Assembly: GCA_963763325.1 (NCBI GenBank)
Contig: CAVXOL010000023.1
Location: 434,001-498,000 of the forward strand
Direction of reading: 5' to 3'
DNA length: 64,000 nt
DNA from: JBBECJ01 sp963763325
GTDB taxonomy: Bacteria > Chloroflexota > Chloroflexia > Thermomicrobiales > CFX8
The notes under the pieces are model-generated. The model did no database searches and was not told the origin of the DNA. It was given only the letters and a program-made list of their open reading frames with translations. A program made the translations under genes and the position numbers. Shown one piece after another: positions 47,666-57,791 of the stretch. Every line of letters starts with the position of its first letter. The stretch's first letter is position 1.

Positions 47666-49076
47666 CTAGCCGGGCAGATAGCCGGTCTTGATCGCCGCCG
47701 CGAGGAACTTGTTCTTCTCAAGCAACTCTCTGACCTGCTCGTCGCTGCGGCGCTCCGTCACTGGCCAGTCATCCGTATTCGCGATCGACAGCGCCAGCCG
47801 CGCAACGAGCGCCGCCGACATCTGCAGTCCTCGCAGATAGACCTTGTCGAGCGTGTCCGCCTCAGTGTGACCGTAGCCGCGTCCGATCATCCCGGCCGTT
47901 GAATCTTTGGCGTTCAGCGTGCCATTCGGTACGCCACGCAACGCGAACGGGTAATGGTCCGAGTAGGCGCTGACCTGCTGGCGGATGTCAAACCCGTAGT
48001 GGTGGTCGCGCGACCATTGCTCGAACCACGGCTGTAGCTCTGGCCACTCGGTTAGCGTCAGTCTGCTCCTGGCCGCCCATTCCGCGACCGGCGCCGTCGA
48101 GGTTCATGACGAAGCGGTACGAGTCCGGATCGGTAGTCTGCGCATGGTGGAACGCGCCAAGCAGACCGATCTCCTCCGACCCGAAACAGACGACGCGCAC
48201 CGTCCGCTTGAGCTTGCCCTTGTGGGGAACAAGGACGCGGCCCGCTTCGAGTCCGGTGATCGTCCCGGCTCCGTCATCGCCGGCAGCCTGCGCGATGTCG
48301 TGTCCGTCGAAATGACCGCCGATAAGGACCACCTCGTCGGGGTTCTCAGAGCCAACGATCTCGCCGACGACGTTGCGGCTCGTGCTGGCGAAGGTCCGGT
48401 TCTCGAGCTTCAGATCGGACCGTGCCCTCGCCGTCCGAGCGTTCGACCAGGCGGCGGATCGCCGAGCCGGCCTCCCACGAGACGCCGACACCCGGGATCG
48501 GCGACTTCCCACTTCTCAGCTGGCTCGTGGATCGAGGTGTGACCAAACAGCGCACCGGTGATGTGCAGCATGCCCGGGTTCTGGTTGATGTAGATGATTC
48601 CAGCAGCACCGTGCTCGACGGCCCAGCTGTACTTGACGATGCGATGGCTCTTGCGCTCACCGGGCTTGTTCGTCTCGGCGTCGGTGACGACGATCCGTCC
48701 CTGGATTGCGTCGTCCCAGCCGCTCATAGTCGGCCAGTTCACCTTCGCCAACATCGATGATCTCCGCCGTCAGGTCGGCGGCGGGGCAGTACGGCATGGC
48801 GACGACTGAGAATTCGCGTTCGACGGGCGAGAGGAGATTCAGCGACGCACTGCCACGCTCCCAGCTCGCGAGCGAGAACTCCTCGGTCCGGACATTCTCA
48901 AGCCCGTATTCAAGCATCTTGCGCTTGAGGAACTCGGCGCCCTGACGCTCGGACTCGGATCCGCCAAAGCGGTGGCCGATGTCGTCGCACAGCTCGCGAA
49001 GCACCCGCATGGGTTCGTCGGTCGTCCAGACATCGGCCAGAATCTGCTGTTCAATCGCTCGAAGGTCGTTCGACAT
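47666..49076 (-). pseudogene. M28-family zinc peptidase, frameshifted copy
   Basis: About 470 residues if joined. ATG 49076 follows AAGGAG. The N-terminal 130 residues (RELCDDIGHRFGGSESERQG, split here by variation) and C-terminal 90 (STAGMIGRGYGHTEADT, LRGLQMSAALVARLAL) follow the intact paralogue just upstream. The middle, with GGHFDGHD, GDDGAGTITGLEAGR and CFGSEEIGLLGAFHHA, is spread over two frames. Shifts fall near 48720, 48535, 48415, 48060 and 47950. It is either a decaying tandem duplicate or a patch of bad consensus. Confidence 0.82.
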
Positions 49077-49090
49077 TGTGTCTCCTTGTG

Positions 49091-49173
49091 ATCGGGAATC
49101 GGGAATTGGGATTCGGGAGTGGCTGAAAGGATACGTTCCGTTCAATTCCCGGTTCCCGAATCCCGATTCCCGT
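49091..49173. repeat. Inverted repeat of CGGGAAT words between the two M28 genes
   Basis: CGGGAATCGGGAATTGGGATTCGG-type words at 49092-49118 pair imperfectly with CCGGTTCCCGAATCCCGATTCC-type words at 49149-49172, each arm being internally repetitive. It lies between tandem paralogues and probably ends the upstream M28 transcript. Confidence 0.55.
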
Positions 49174-49174
49174 C

Positions 49175-50590
49175 CTACGCCTGCTTCGCCGGGAAGCGTC
49201 CTGCCCGCTCGGCGCGCTCCAGCAGGTTGTTCTTCTTGAGTTGCTCGCGGACTTCGTCCTCGGTGCGGCGCTTGGCCGGGAAGTTGTCTTCCTGGGCCAT
49301 TGCAAGTGCCAGCCGCGCAACGGCAATCGCCGACATCTGGAGTCCGCGCAGGTGAATCTTGTCGAACGTGTCGGCCTCAGTATGACCATAGCCGCGCCCG
49401 ACCAGACCCGCCGTGCGATCCTTCGAGTTGAGCGTCCCGTTTGGGATACCACGCAACGCGAACGGGTAGTGGTCCGAATGCGAGTTGAGCTGGTCGTCGA
49501 CCGTCAGGTCGTAGTGGTGATCCTTCGACCAATGCTCGACCCACTTGCCCAGCTCCGGCCAGCCGGATAGGACGAGCTGCTCCTGACCACCCTGACCACG
49601 TCCCGCGCCGTCGAGGTTCATCACGAAGCGGTACGAATCCGGGTCCGTCGTCCGGGCGTGATGAAATGCACCGAGCAGACCGATCTCTTCCGAACCGAAA
49701 CAAATGATCCGGACGGTCCGCTTCATCTTGCCCTTGTGCTTCGCCAGCGCCCTGCCGGCTTCGAGGCCGGTGATCGTCCCAGCACCGTCATCGCCGGCGC
49801 CCTGCGAAATGTCGTGGCCATCGAAGTGACCGCCCAGCAGGATGACTTCGTTGGGATGCTCGCTGCCAACGATCTCGCCAATCACGTTGCGCGAGACGCT
49901 GTCGTAGGTGCGGTTCTCCAGCTTGAGGTGGATCTTACCCTTGCCACCGGTGCGCTCAATCAGGCGCAGGATGGCCGAGCCGGCCTCCCACGAGACGCCG
50001 ACGCCGGGGATCGGCGCTTCCCGGTCGGCGGCGGTGTTGCCACCCGGGTTGCGACCAGTGATCGAACCGGTGATACGCAACATACCAGGGTTCTGGTTGA
50101 TGTAGATGTAGGCCAGCGCGCCGCGCTCGATCGCCCAGCCGAACTTGTCGGTCCGGTGGCTCTTGCGCTCACCGGGCTTGTTCGTCTCGGCGGCTGAGAT
50201 GACGATCTTACCTTTGACCTGATCGCCAAGCCGCTCGAAATCGGCCAGCTCTCCTTCGCCAACGTCGATGATCTCGGCGGTGATGTCGGCTGACGGACAG
50301 TACGGCATCGCGATGACCGGGAACTCGCGCTCGACCGGCTCGACCAGCTTCAGGTACGCGCTACCGCGATCCCAGCCAGCCATCGGGAATTCCTCGATCC
50401 GGACGTTCTCGAGGCCGTACTCCTCCATCTTCTGCTTCAGGAACTCGGCGCCCTCTCGCTCCGATTCCGAACCCCCGAAGCGATGGCCGATATCGTCGCA
50501 GAGCTCACGCAGGACGTTGTACGACTCGTCGCTGGTCCAGATCTCGCTCAGGATTGCGCGATCTATCTCGCGGTTCGCGTCGGTTGCCAT
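49175..50590 (-). CDS. M28-family zinc aminopeptidase
   Basis: The 471-aa protein has the five M28 zinc-ligand positions: GGHFDGHD (His, Asp), GAGDDGAG (Asp), CFGSEEIGL (the Glu pair), MNLDGAG (Asp) and RGYGHTEAD (His). A PA-like insert lies in the N-terminal half (KGKIVISAAETNKPGER). No signal peptide is seen, so it may be cytoplasmic. ATG 50590 follows GAGGGAAGGGAG. The enzyme would release N-terminal residues from peptides. It is the clean member of a tandem pair. Confidence 0.9.
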   Translation of the reverse strand: MATDANREIDRAILSEIWTSDESYNVLRELCDDIGHRFGGSESEREGAEFLKQKMEEYGLENVRIEEFPMAGWDRGSAYLKLVEPVEREFPVIAMPYCPSADITAEIIDVGEGELADFERLGDQVKGKIVISAAETNKPGERKSHRTDKFGWAIERGALAYIYINQNPGMLRITGSITGRNPGGNTAADREAPIPGVGVSWEAGSAILRLIERTGGKGKIHLKLENRTYDSVSRNVIGEIVGSEHPNEVILLGGHFDGHDISQGAGDDGAGTITGLEAGRALAKHKGKMKRTVRIICFGSEEIGLLGAFHHARTTDPDSYRFVMNLDGAGRGQGGQEQLVLSGWPELGKWVEHWSKDHHYDLTVDDQLNSHSDHYPFALRGIPNGTLNSKDRTAGLVGRGYGHTEADTFDKIHLRGLQMSAIAVARLALAMAQEDNFPAKRRTEDEVREQLKKNNLLERAERAGRFPAKQA

Positions 50591-50791
50591 CGTTTGTCTC
50601 CCTTCCTCCCTGACCGGACAGGCGGCCATCATAGCACCGAGTTCTAACCGCGCCAGCCTCCCTGGGTGAACAGACGACACGATGGGTGTATCGTGGACGA
50701 CAGCCAGATTCGGCCAATTCGCCGTAATGGGTGCATTGGATCGGCGATCGATGTTGATCAGCCGCGCATTCATTCACGAAGGAGCAGGTCA

Positions 50792-51229
50792 ATGCAGGCA
50801 GTCCAGGTTTCTCCGGTATCCATGGAGCGTTCGTCACGGCTGATGCTCGTCGCGGGGTACGCTGCGATCGTCGGCGCGGCCAGTTTCGCCCTCAATATCG
50901 GCGACGGCCTCGGCGGCGAGATCCCGGCGATGGGCCGAGCACTGATCGGCATCGTCGGTGTCGCTGGCGGCGCGCTGCTCTGGTCGCGGCCACGCCTCGG
51001 CTGGACGATTGTGCTAGCCTGGGCGATGCTCCAGATCCCATTCATCGCCTGGAACACCGACGGCAGCGTCACCAGCCAGATCATCGACTTCCCGCTCTCG
51101 TTCTCCAGCAGCAGCAGTGTCAACGGCGTCGTCACCTCGTTCAGCGAGTACGGCATCAACCTGGTCGGTGTCGCGCTGGCGATCGTCGTCTCTCGTATAC
51201 GCAGCTCGTGGATGCTGCGCAACCGTTAG
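50792..51229 (+). CDS. Integral membrane protein, 145 aa
   Basis: ATG 50792 follows GAAGGAGCAGG. Four hydrophobic segments are visible (LMLVAGYAAIVGAASFAL, ALIGIVGVAGGALLW, WTIVLAWAMLQIPFIAW, INLVGVALAIVVSRI). A serine run (SFSSSSSVNG) sits in the last outside loop. No family is recognised. It is divergent from the M28 gene and 130 bases before the M81 gene. Confidence 0.7.
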   Translation: MQAVQVSPVSMERSSRLMLVAGYAAIVGAASFALNIGDGLGGEIPAMGRALIGIVGVAGGALLWSRPRLGWTIVLAWAMLQIPFIAWNTDGSVTSQIIDFPLSFSSSSSVNGVVTSFSEYGINLVGVALAIVVSRIRSSWMLRNR

Positions 51230-51360
51230 CACGTCAGCTCTACAATCAGCGGCTCACCGGTTCGACCGGCGAGCCGCTTCGCGTTCCGCGCCCAAAGCCC
51301 TTCGCGCTATCATCCCTCCGGTCGAACGACTTGGGCAGGGATGAGTTGGAGGGCAACAGA

Positions 51361-52871
51361 ATGAGAATTGCAATCGGCGGCATCTCACACGAGAGCAGCA
51401 CACTTTCGACGGTTCCGACAACGTTGCAGCACTTTCGGGAGCGTGGCTGGTCGGAAGATGACGAGATGCTGCGACATCTACACCGGCACGAAGTCACCAA
51501 TCGGCGGATTCATCGATGCCGCCCGAGACTGCGGACTTCGAGGTAGTGCCAACACTGATGGCATCAGCCGTGCCTGCTGGCCCGGTCAATGCCGAGGCGA
51601 CCGAGACGCTGACCAACCGGCTGGCCGGCAAGATCGCCCACGCCCACAATGAGCAACCGCTCGACGGCATCCTGCTCAACCTGCATGGCGCGATGGTCTC
51701 GGAGCTCGACGACGATGGCGAGAGCTACATCGTCCGCGCGATCCGGACACTGGTCGGTGACGATCTGCCGATCATCGTTGACCTCGACCTGCACGGCAAT
51801 ATCAGCCAGGAACTGGTCGATCTGGTCACGATCGCCGTCGCGTACGACGAGTACCCGCACACCGATCCGTACGAGCGGGCCTATGAGTGCGGCACTCTGA
51901 TGGCACGGGTCGTCCGCGGTGGCGCGAAGCCGACAGCGGCGCTGGTCAAAATACCGATGCTGACGGCGATTCAGAAGCAGCACACCCATGCCGAGCCGAT
52001 GCTGGGCGTCAAGCACCTCGTCCACGCACTGGAGAACGAGCGCGGGGTGCTGAATATCTCGTATCTTCCGGGCTTCCCGTTCGCCGACATCCCGCTGACC
52101 AACTTCAGCGTCATCGTCACGACCGACAACGACATGCCGCAGGCGAAGGCGCTGGCTGCGAAGGTCGCAAATCACATCTGGAGCCTCCGTGAGGAGTTCC
52201 GCGCCAAGCCGGTCCCGGTCGATGACGCCATCCGGCAGGCGATGGCAGCACCGGAGGGGCCAATCGTGCTGGCCGACATCGCCGACAATCCCGGTGGGGG
52301 CGCACCGGCTGACGGCACCGTCATGCTTGACGCGCTGCTCCGGCTCGGAGCGAAACGCGCCGCACTCGTGCCGATGGTCGACGCGGCCGCCGTCCAGAAG
52401 GCGATCGAGGCTGGCGAAGGGGCGACGATCGAGGTCGAGCTCGGTGGGCACGTCGACAGTTTCCACGGCGAACCGCTCTTCGTTCGCGCGAAGGTCGTCA
52501 GGCTGACCGACGGCCAGTTCGTCCATAAGGGACCGATGAACACTGGTGTCCCGATCGACCTCGGTCCAACCGCCGTCCTTGAGGTCGAAGGCAACCACGG
52601 CGGCAGCGTCCAGGTCGTCACGACCAGCCTGCGTTACCAGCCCACCGATCTCGAAGTCCTTCGCTCGCAGGGGATTGAGCCGACCGAGCAGCAGATCCTG
52701 GTCGTCAAGTCATCGGTCCACTATCGAGCTGCGTTCACACCAATCGCGAAGGACATCATCGAGGTCGACACACCTGGCCTGACCAGCCCTCACATCGAGA
52801 AACTGGACCTGAAGCGCATCGAACGCCCAGCCTGGCCGTACGACGGCGACATGGAGTGGAGCGCCACGTAG
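51361..52871 (+). pseudogene. M81-family metallopeptidase (MlrC-like), frameshifted near the N-terminus
   Basis: ATG 51361 follows GGAGG. It opens with MRIAIGGISHESSTLS, the M81 start. It continues in another frame as YTGTKSPIGGFIDAARDC and then, from about 51540 to the end, in a clean 440-residue stretch with IIVDLDLHGNIS and VAYDEYPHTDPYERAYE, the metal-binding parts. One extra G in GCGGAC near 51534 is enough for the second join. The family includes microcystin- and linear-peptide-degrading enzymes. As read, translation would stop early. Confidence 0.85.
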
Positions 52872-52876
52872 GGATC

Positions 52877-52940
52877 AGGTGACATGCACGAGGGAACAGG
52901 AGTTACCCCACCAATCTTCAACTCCTGTTCCCTGTCACCT
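52877..52940. terminator. Long inverted repeat between convergent genes
   Basis: AGGTGACA + 7 extra bases + GGGAACAGGAGTT (52877-52904) pairs with the arm at 52920-52940, which reads the same without the 7-base insert. It begins 6 bases after the M81 stop and ends 4 before the lipoprotein stop, so it can terminate both. Confidence 0.7.
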
Positions 52941-52943
52941 CGC

Positions 52944-54350
52944 TTACGGTGTGCCCGCGAACACCTTTTCGGCTCCGAGCGCGATCATCGCGCCAAACAG
53001 TTCAGGATCGATGTTGCCCTCGGCGGCGAGGCCGACGACGGAAATGTAGTCGCCAATCTGCGTGAAGCCGAAGCCGACCTGCGCGGTCAGGCCGCTGCCA
53101 TCGTCGGCTGTCAGCGTGACGATCAACCAGTAGGTGTCGTCGCCAACGTCGAGGTCGCCGGAATCGGTAACGATGTATTCGCCGTCTTCATCAGTCCACG
53201 ACGGGCAGGACAGCTCTGTTCGAATCCAGTCCATCGCGGTTGATCCATCGCCCTCGAACATCTGGACGACACTGTGCATAGCGTACGGCCCGCTGTCGTC
53301 GTTAGCGTTCAATTCGTGGCCGCTCTCATCGACCGCACCAAGCACGTCCGGAAACGACTCCGCGCCGCAGACCGAGAACCGCTCTTCGTCTGTCGGATCG
53401 ATCGCGTTGCCAACCTCCCAGACGTTCACATCGTCGACAAGCGCAATGTCATCAGCCGTCAAGAGCAAACCGGATAGTCCGGCTGGGAGAGCAGTGCTGT
53501 TGGCCGCCGCTTCGATCAGTCGATCGGCAGCCACGCCGACGAGCGCCTGGTATGTGGTGACATCGCTGCCCTCGATCGTGATGAAGGCGACGGTTGCGAT
53601 CGCCCCACCGACGCGAATGAATGCGTACTCGCCATAGAATGGCGTGCCATCGACCTCAAACTCCATCGAGGCGGTGAAGCTCTCGTCACCATAGGCGGGA
53701 CCATCGATCGGCTGGATCGTAAAGGTCTGGCCCTCGTCGTCGGTCCACTCGCCGCAGGTTGAGATATCTCGCGCGTAGGCCATCGCATCAACGGCGGTGT
53801 CGTTCGGGAAGATGACGATGTTCTCGAGCACGAAAGCCGGCTCGGCGGAGTCGAGCGAGTACTCAGCCTCGACACCCGCAATTCGCTGATCGCGATCAGG
53901 GAACGGCGGCAGCCCGCAGAGTTCATCAGAGTCGTCGTCGTCTGGTTCCATCAGACCAAACGTATCCTGGGTCCAGTCGCTGCTGAAATCCTCAGGCTGA
54001 AGGAGCGCAGCGAGCATCTCGATTTCCAGTTCCGAGAATCCCGACCCTTCGATCTCTGTCGCCGTCGCCGCCGGCTGTGTCGGCGCCTGCGTCGCAATCG
54101 GACGCGATGGAGCGGTGCCTCCGACGGTAGGCGTCGCCTCTTCCACTGTTGGGGAAGGCGAAACGGAAGGAGACGCCGCTGCGTCGCCTCCGGTAGCTGG
54201 ACGAGTTGCCGTCGTCGTTGCCGTCGCTGGCTCGTCAGCGCCGGCTGTTGCGGTCGCTGTTGGGTCAGCGTCGTCGTCGCCTGAACCGCAGGCGGCTAGC
54301 GCAAGCGCCAGCATCAGTGACGTGAGTGCGAGTGAAAGCCACTTTGACAC
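52944..54350 (-). CDS. Lipoprotein with two repeated extracellular domains
   Basis: The 468-aa protein has a lipoprotein signal (SLMLALALAACGSG; lipid-bearing Cys21). A Thr/Ala/Pro linker runs to about residue 100. Two related domains of about 180 residues follow. Each has a Cys pair (CGLPPFPD...STCGEW; CGAESFPD...LSCPSW), an FxxxDxA-type hydrophobic core and closes with IATVAFITIEGSD or ISVVGLAAEGNID. The fold recalls the PknH-type extracellular sensor. It is presumably anchored outside the membrane. The ligand is unknown. Low-complexity linker and acid-rich composition are typical of secreted proteins here. Confidence 0.75.
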   Translation of the reverse strand: MSKWLSLALTSLMLALALAACGSGDDDADPTATATAGADEPATATTTATRPATGGDAAASPSVSPSPTVEEATPTVGGTAPSRPIATQAPTQPAATATEIEGSGFSELEIEMLAALLQPEDFSSDWTQDTFGLMEPDDDDSDELCGLPPFPDRDQRIAGVEAEYSLDSAEPAFVLENIVIFPNDTAVDAMAYARDISTCGEWTDDEGQTFTIQPIDGPAYGDESFTASMEFEVDGTPFYGEYAFIRVGGAIATVAFITIEGSDVTTYQALVGVAADRLIEAAANSTALPAGLSGLLLTADDIALVDDVNVWEVGNAIDPTDEERFSVCGAESFPDVLGAVDESGHELNANDDSGPYAMHSVVQMFEGDGSTAMDWIRTELSCPSWTDEDGEYIVTDSGDLDVGDDTYWLIVTLTADDGSGLTAQVGFGFTQIGDYISVVGLAAEGNIDPELFGAMIALGAEKVFAGTP

Positions 54351-54627
54351 GATCTGCGTTCTCCTCTTTCCCCGGACGCCACCGTACCAACGTGGAAGCC
54401 GACGCTGGCAATCGACGCACTAATTCAAGAAATCCCGACTGTGAATCATTCCATGTTGGGCACCTGTCGCCAATGCGGTCCAGAATGCGTCCAAACCCGG
54501 TCGGTATGTCGTTACTCGGTACGTATGGGGGAAGTGGTGGGAAACGAGGATTCGTAAGATTTCCCGTGTTGATGTAGTACGCGTGACGCGAGCCACTTCG
54601 CGCGGATCGGGATCGAGGAATCCACTC

Positions 54628-56434
54628 GTGAGTAACACACAAATGAGACCGCGTCATGCCTTCATCGCCAGAAGCTGGCTGCTCCTGGCTATGCTGCTGT
54701 TACTGGTGCCGATCCTGGTGGCCTGTGGTGGCGACGATGACGCCGACCGAACAGCAACGACGTCGAGTGCCGCCGCCAGCCCAACTGGCGGGTCCAACGC
54801 TCCGACCGAATCAGCTGAAGGCGAGCCAACGCCGACCGACGCTGCGACCGGCGAAGATACTGACACCGCCGACACACTGATGGGATACGAGGTCGAGGAA
54901 GCTGAAAACGAGGGCGGCACCTTTATCGAAGGCACGTCCGCGGATATCGCGACGGTCAGCCCGATCATCTCCAACGACACTGCTACGGCGAACTTTCTGG
55001 CACTGATCTTCGAGTCGCTGATCGAGCTCCACCCGGAGACGCTGGAGCCAGTCGGAGTCCTTGCCGAGTCGTGGGAAGTGTCCGACGACGGCCTGACCTG
55101 GACCTTCAACCTCCGCGATGGAATCAGTTGGCACGACGGTGAACCGTTCAGCGCTGACGACGTAAAGTTCACCTACGGTCTGCACATGGACGAAGGCAGC
55201 AACTCGTCATATACCGGCGACCTTCAGGCGAAGATCGCCAGTATCGAGGTCATCGACCCACTGACGGTCGCTTTCACGCTCCCGCAGCCGTATTCCGACT
55301 TCGCTGTCGACGTCGCGGTCTACGGCATCGTCGCTGAGCACGTCTGGGCCGATGTTGCCCCGGCTGATGTCGTCAACGACCCAGGCGCGACTGGTGTGGA
55401 TCCGACCCGCGTCAGTTGGGACCGGACCGTTCGTCTTTGAAGAGTGGATCACCAACGACCACGCGTCGGCGACCGCCAACGCCGAATACTGGGGCGGCGC
55501 GCCGCACCTGGATGAGTTCATTTACAAGGTCGTGCCGGACGCGACCGCCGGAGTCCAGCAGCTCCGGACGGGAGAGATCGACTGGTTCTCGGGCATTCCC
55601 GGAGCATCGGTCCAGGACCTCGAAGGCGCGGATGTCGAGACAGTCGTCACCGAGACACTGTCATTCACGTTCTATGGTTACAACATGGACCCAGAGAAGA
55701 CGCCGCTGTTCCAGGAACCGGCTGTCCGGCAGGCGCTCTTCTACGCGCTCGATCGCGAGGCGATGATCGACGCCATCTCGGAAGGCTATGGGACGGTCGC
55801 GATCGGGACGATGCCGATCCTGTCATGGGCATACAACCCCGATGGCATCGAAGAGCCATACGCCTACGATCCCGACCGCGCGCGTGAGCTGCTGGACGAG
55901 GCAGGTTGGGTCGAGGGTTCGGACGGCATCCGTGAAAAGGATGGCGAGCGGCTGGCATTCACGATGCACGCGGACGCCGGCAGCCCGAACGGCTTCCGCC
56001 TACGTGGCGGCGATGCAGGAGTTCTGGGCCGAGATCGGCGTCGAGATGACGCCGCACTTGAGCCGTTCCCGTCGCTCGTCGAGCGCATCTCCGTGAGCTT
56101 CGACTTCGAGACATTCCTGATTGGTTTCAGTTGGGGCGTGGCACCGGACCAGTCGGCAATGTTCGCCTGCGGGTCGTACGAAGCGGGTTTAACGTCATGC
56201 GCTACTGCAACGAAGAGGTCGATACGCTGCTTGACGGACGCACTCAGCGAGCCGGACCAGGCGACACGCATCGAGATGTATACCGAGTACCAGAACCTGC
56301 TGCTCGAAGATCTGCCGGCACCGATTCTCAGCTTCCCGCAAGCGATCGACGGCTACAGCACACGCGTCCACAACCTCTTTCCGAACTCGATCAACGCGCG
56401 CTTCAACGCCGAGACATGGTGGGTCGAAGACTAA
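54628..56434 (+). pseudogene. Peptide-type ABC transporter substrate-binding protein, frameshifted
   Basis: GTG 54628 follows GAGGAA. A lipoprotein signal (LLLAMLLLLVPILVACGG) and linker lead to an SBP_bac_5 domain: LIELHPETLEPVGVLAESWE, TWTFNLRDGISWHDGEPFSA, and in shifted frames GTGPFVFEEW, LDREAMIDAISEGYG and LPAPILSFPQAIDGY. An extra T near 55413 restores VSGTGPFVFEEW. More shifts occur near 55995, 56065 and 56190. This protein would deliver peptides or similar solutes to an importer, but no permease or ATPase gene is adjacent. Confidence 0.82.
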
Positions 56435-56452
56435 GCGGCTCTGACCACCGTA

Positions 56453-56506
56453 GCCAGACGGACCGGCGTCTCTCAAAATGATGAGAGCCGCGTCGGTCCG
56501 TCTGGC
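56453..56506. terminator. Long hairpin between convergent genes
   Basis: GCCAGACGGACC (56453-56464) pairs perfectly with GGTCCGTCTGGC (56495-56506), with an inner CTCTCA/TGAGAG stem. It sits between the substrate-binding gene and hemW, touching the hemW stop codon. Confidence 0.8.
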
Positions 56507-57718
56507 TTATGGCAGGAATGCAGCACTCACATCATTCGCCAGCAGTGCACCGCGTTTGGTCAGGCGCACGCGGTCCGGGGTATTCCATTCGAGCAGTCCG
56601 ACTGATGTAAAGCGGTCGATCTCGGCCGCATAGCGGTCGATGAGTGACTGACCGTGCCGGGCGGCGAAGTCGGAGGCCGATACCCCATCTACCAGCAGCC
56701 GCAGGCCAAGCATCATCGTTTCGCCCATGGCCGTCTCAGGCGACAGCGCCTCAGTTACGGCAAACGGGCGCCTTCCTGCGTTGACAACGCTGATGTACTT
56801 TGACGGCAGCAGCAGGTTGCTTGCACGGACACCGCCGATTGTTCCATGTGCGCCGGCGCCGAACCCGTGGTACTGACCGGCCTGCCAGTACAGTTGATTG
56901 TGACGTGAGCGGAGACGCGGCTCGCGCGCCCAGTTGGCGATTTCGTAGTGTTCCCACCCTGCCTCGGCGAGCACAGCTACCGCTCGCTCGTAGAATCCGG
57001 CGGTCGTATCGTCATCGAGGGCACGCAGGATTCCCCGGTCGACCGCCGCGTGCATTGGCGTCCCCGGCTCAACGATCAGCGAGTAGAGCGAAACGTGCTC
57101 GGGCTGCCAGCGGGCGATCTGGTCGAGGTCGGCCTGCCAGTCCTCATCGGTCTGGCCGGGCCAGCCGAAGATGAAATCCATGCTGATATTGTCGAAGCCA
57201 GCCTCTCGTGCGGCGAGGATGGCGCTCTCCGCCTTCTGGGCAGTGTGGCCGCGCCCAAGCACGCGTAGCCCGGCTCGCTGCTGTGACTGGACGCCAATCG
57301 ACAGCCGGTTGACACCCGTCTCACGCAAGCCCGCTAGGTATTCGCTGTCCAGCGACTCGGGATTAGCTTCAAGCGTGACCTCGGCATCGACTCGCAACCC
57401 GAACAGGTCTCGCGCGGCAGCCACGATATCTCGAACCTGCACCGCTGTCAGCAATGAAGGCGTCCCGCCCCCGAAGAAGAGTGTCGGCGCGTCGCCGGCA
57501 GGGCGGTCGATCGCCGCGATCCGCATCTCCTCGATGATCGCCGCGACGTAGTCAGGAATCAATCGATCCTGGCCCGCGTATGTGTTGAAGTCACAGTACG
57601 GACAAATGTGGCGGCAGAACGGAACGTGGACGTAGAGCCCGGGCGGCGCATCGGCCGGCAGCGGGACGGTGAGTGTGGTCGCGTCGAAACCTCTGGGCAA
57701 ACGGAGTCCTGTTCTCAT
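56507..57718 (-). CDS. hemW: HemW-like radical SAM protein (formerly HemN-like)
   Basis: The 403-aa protein has the radical SAM triad CRHICPYC (Cys35, 39, 42), LFFGGGTPSLL, VTLEANPESL, VNRLSIGVQS and NISMDFIFGWPGQT. Its length and the single-cysteine spacing fit HemW, a heme chaperone, rather than coproporphyrinogen oxidase HemN, which is about 450 residues with an extra N-terminal part. ATG 57718 gives about 26 residues before the core. No heme gene is adjacent. Confidence 0.9.
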   Translation of the reverse strand: MRTGLRLPRGFDATTLTVPLPADAPPGLYVHVPFCRHICPYCDFNTYAGQDRLIPDYVAAIIEEMRIAAIDRPAGDAPTLFFGGGTPSLLTAVQVRDIVAAARDLFGLRVDAEVTLEANPESLDSEYLAGLRETGVNRLSIGVQSQQRAGLRVLGRGHTAQKAESAILAAREAGFDNISMDFIFGWPGQTDEDWQADLDQIARWQPEHVSLYSLIVEPGTPMHAAVDRGILRALDDDTTAGFYERAVAVLAEAGWEHYEIANWAREPRLRSRHNQLYWQAGQYHGFGAGAHGTIGGVRASNLLLPSKYISVVNAGRRPFAVTEALSPETAMGETMMLGLRLLVDGVSASDFAARHGQSLIDRYAAEIDRFTSVGLLEWNTPDRVRLTKRGALLANDVSAAFLP

Positions 57719-57791
57719 TCGCGGAACTAGACGTAATTCAGGCAAGCATACGCAACCGGACACGGTGAAGCATGGCGATGTGTCGCCGACC

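Noticed and set aside
51564..52598. A 344-codon minus-strand open frame
   Set aside because: It is the antisense shadow of the M81 peptidase gene.
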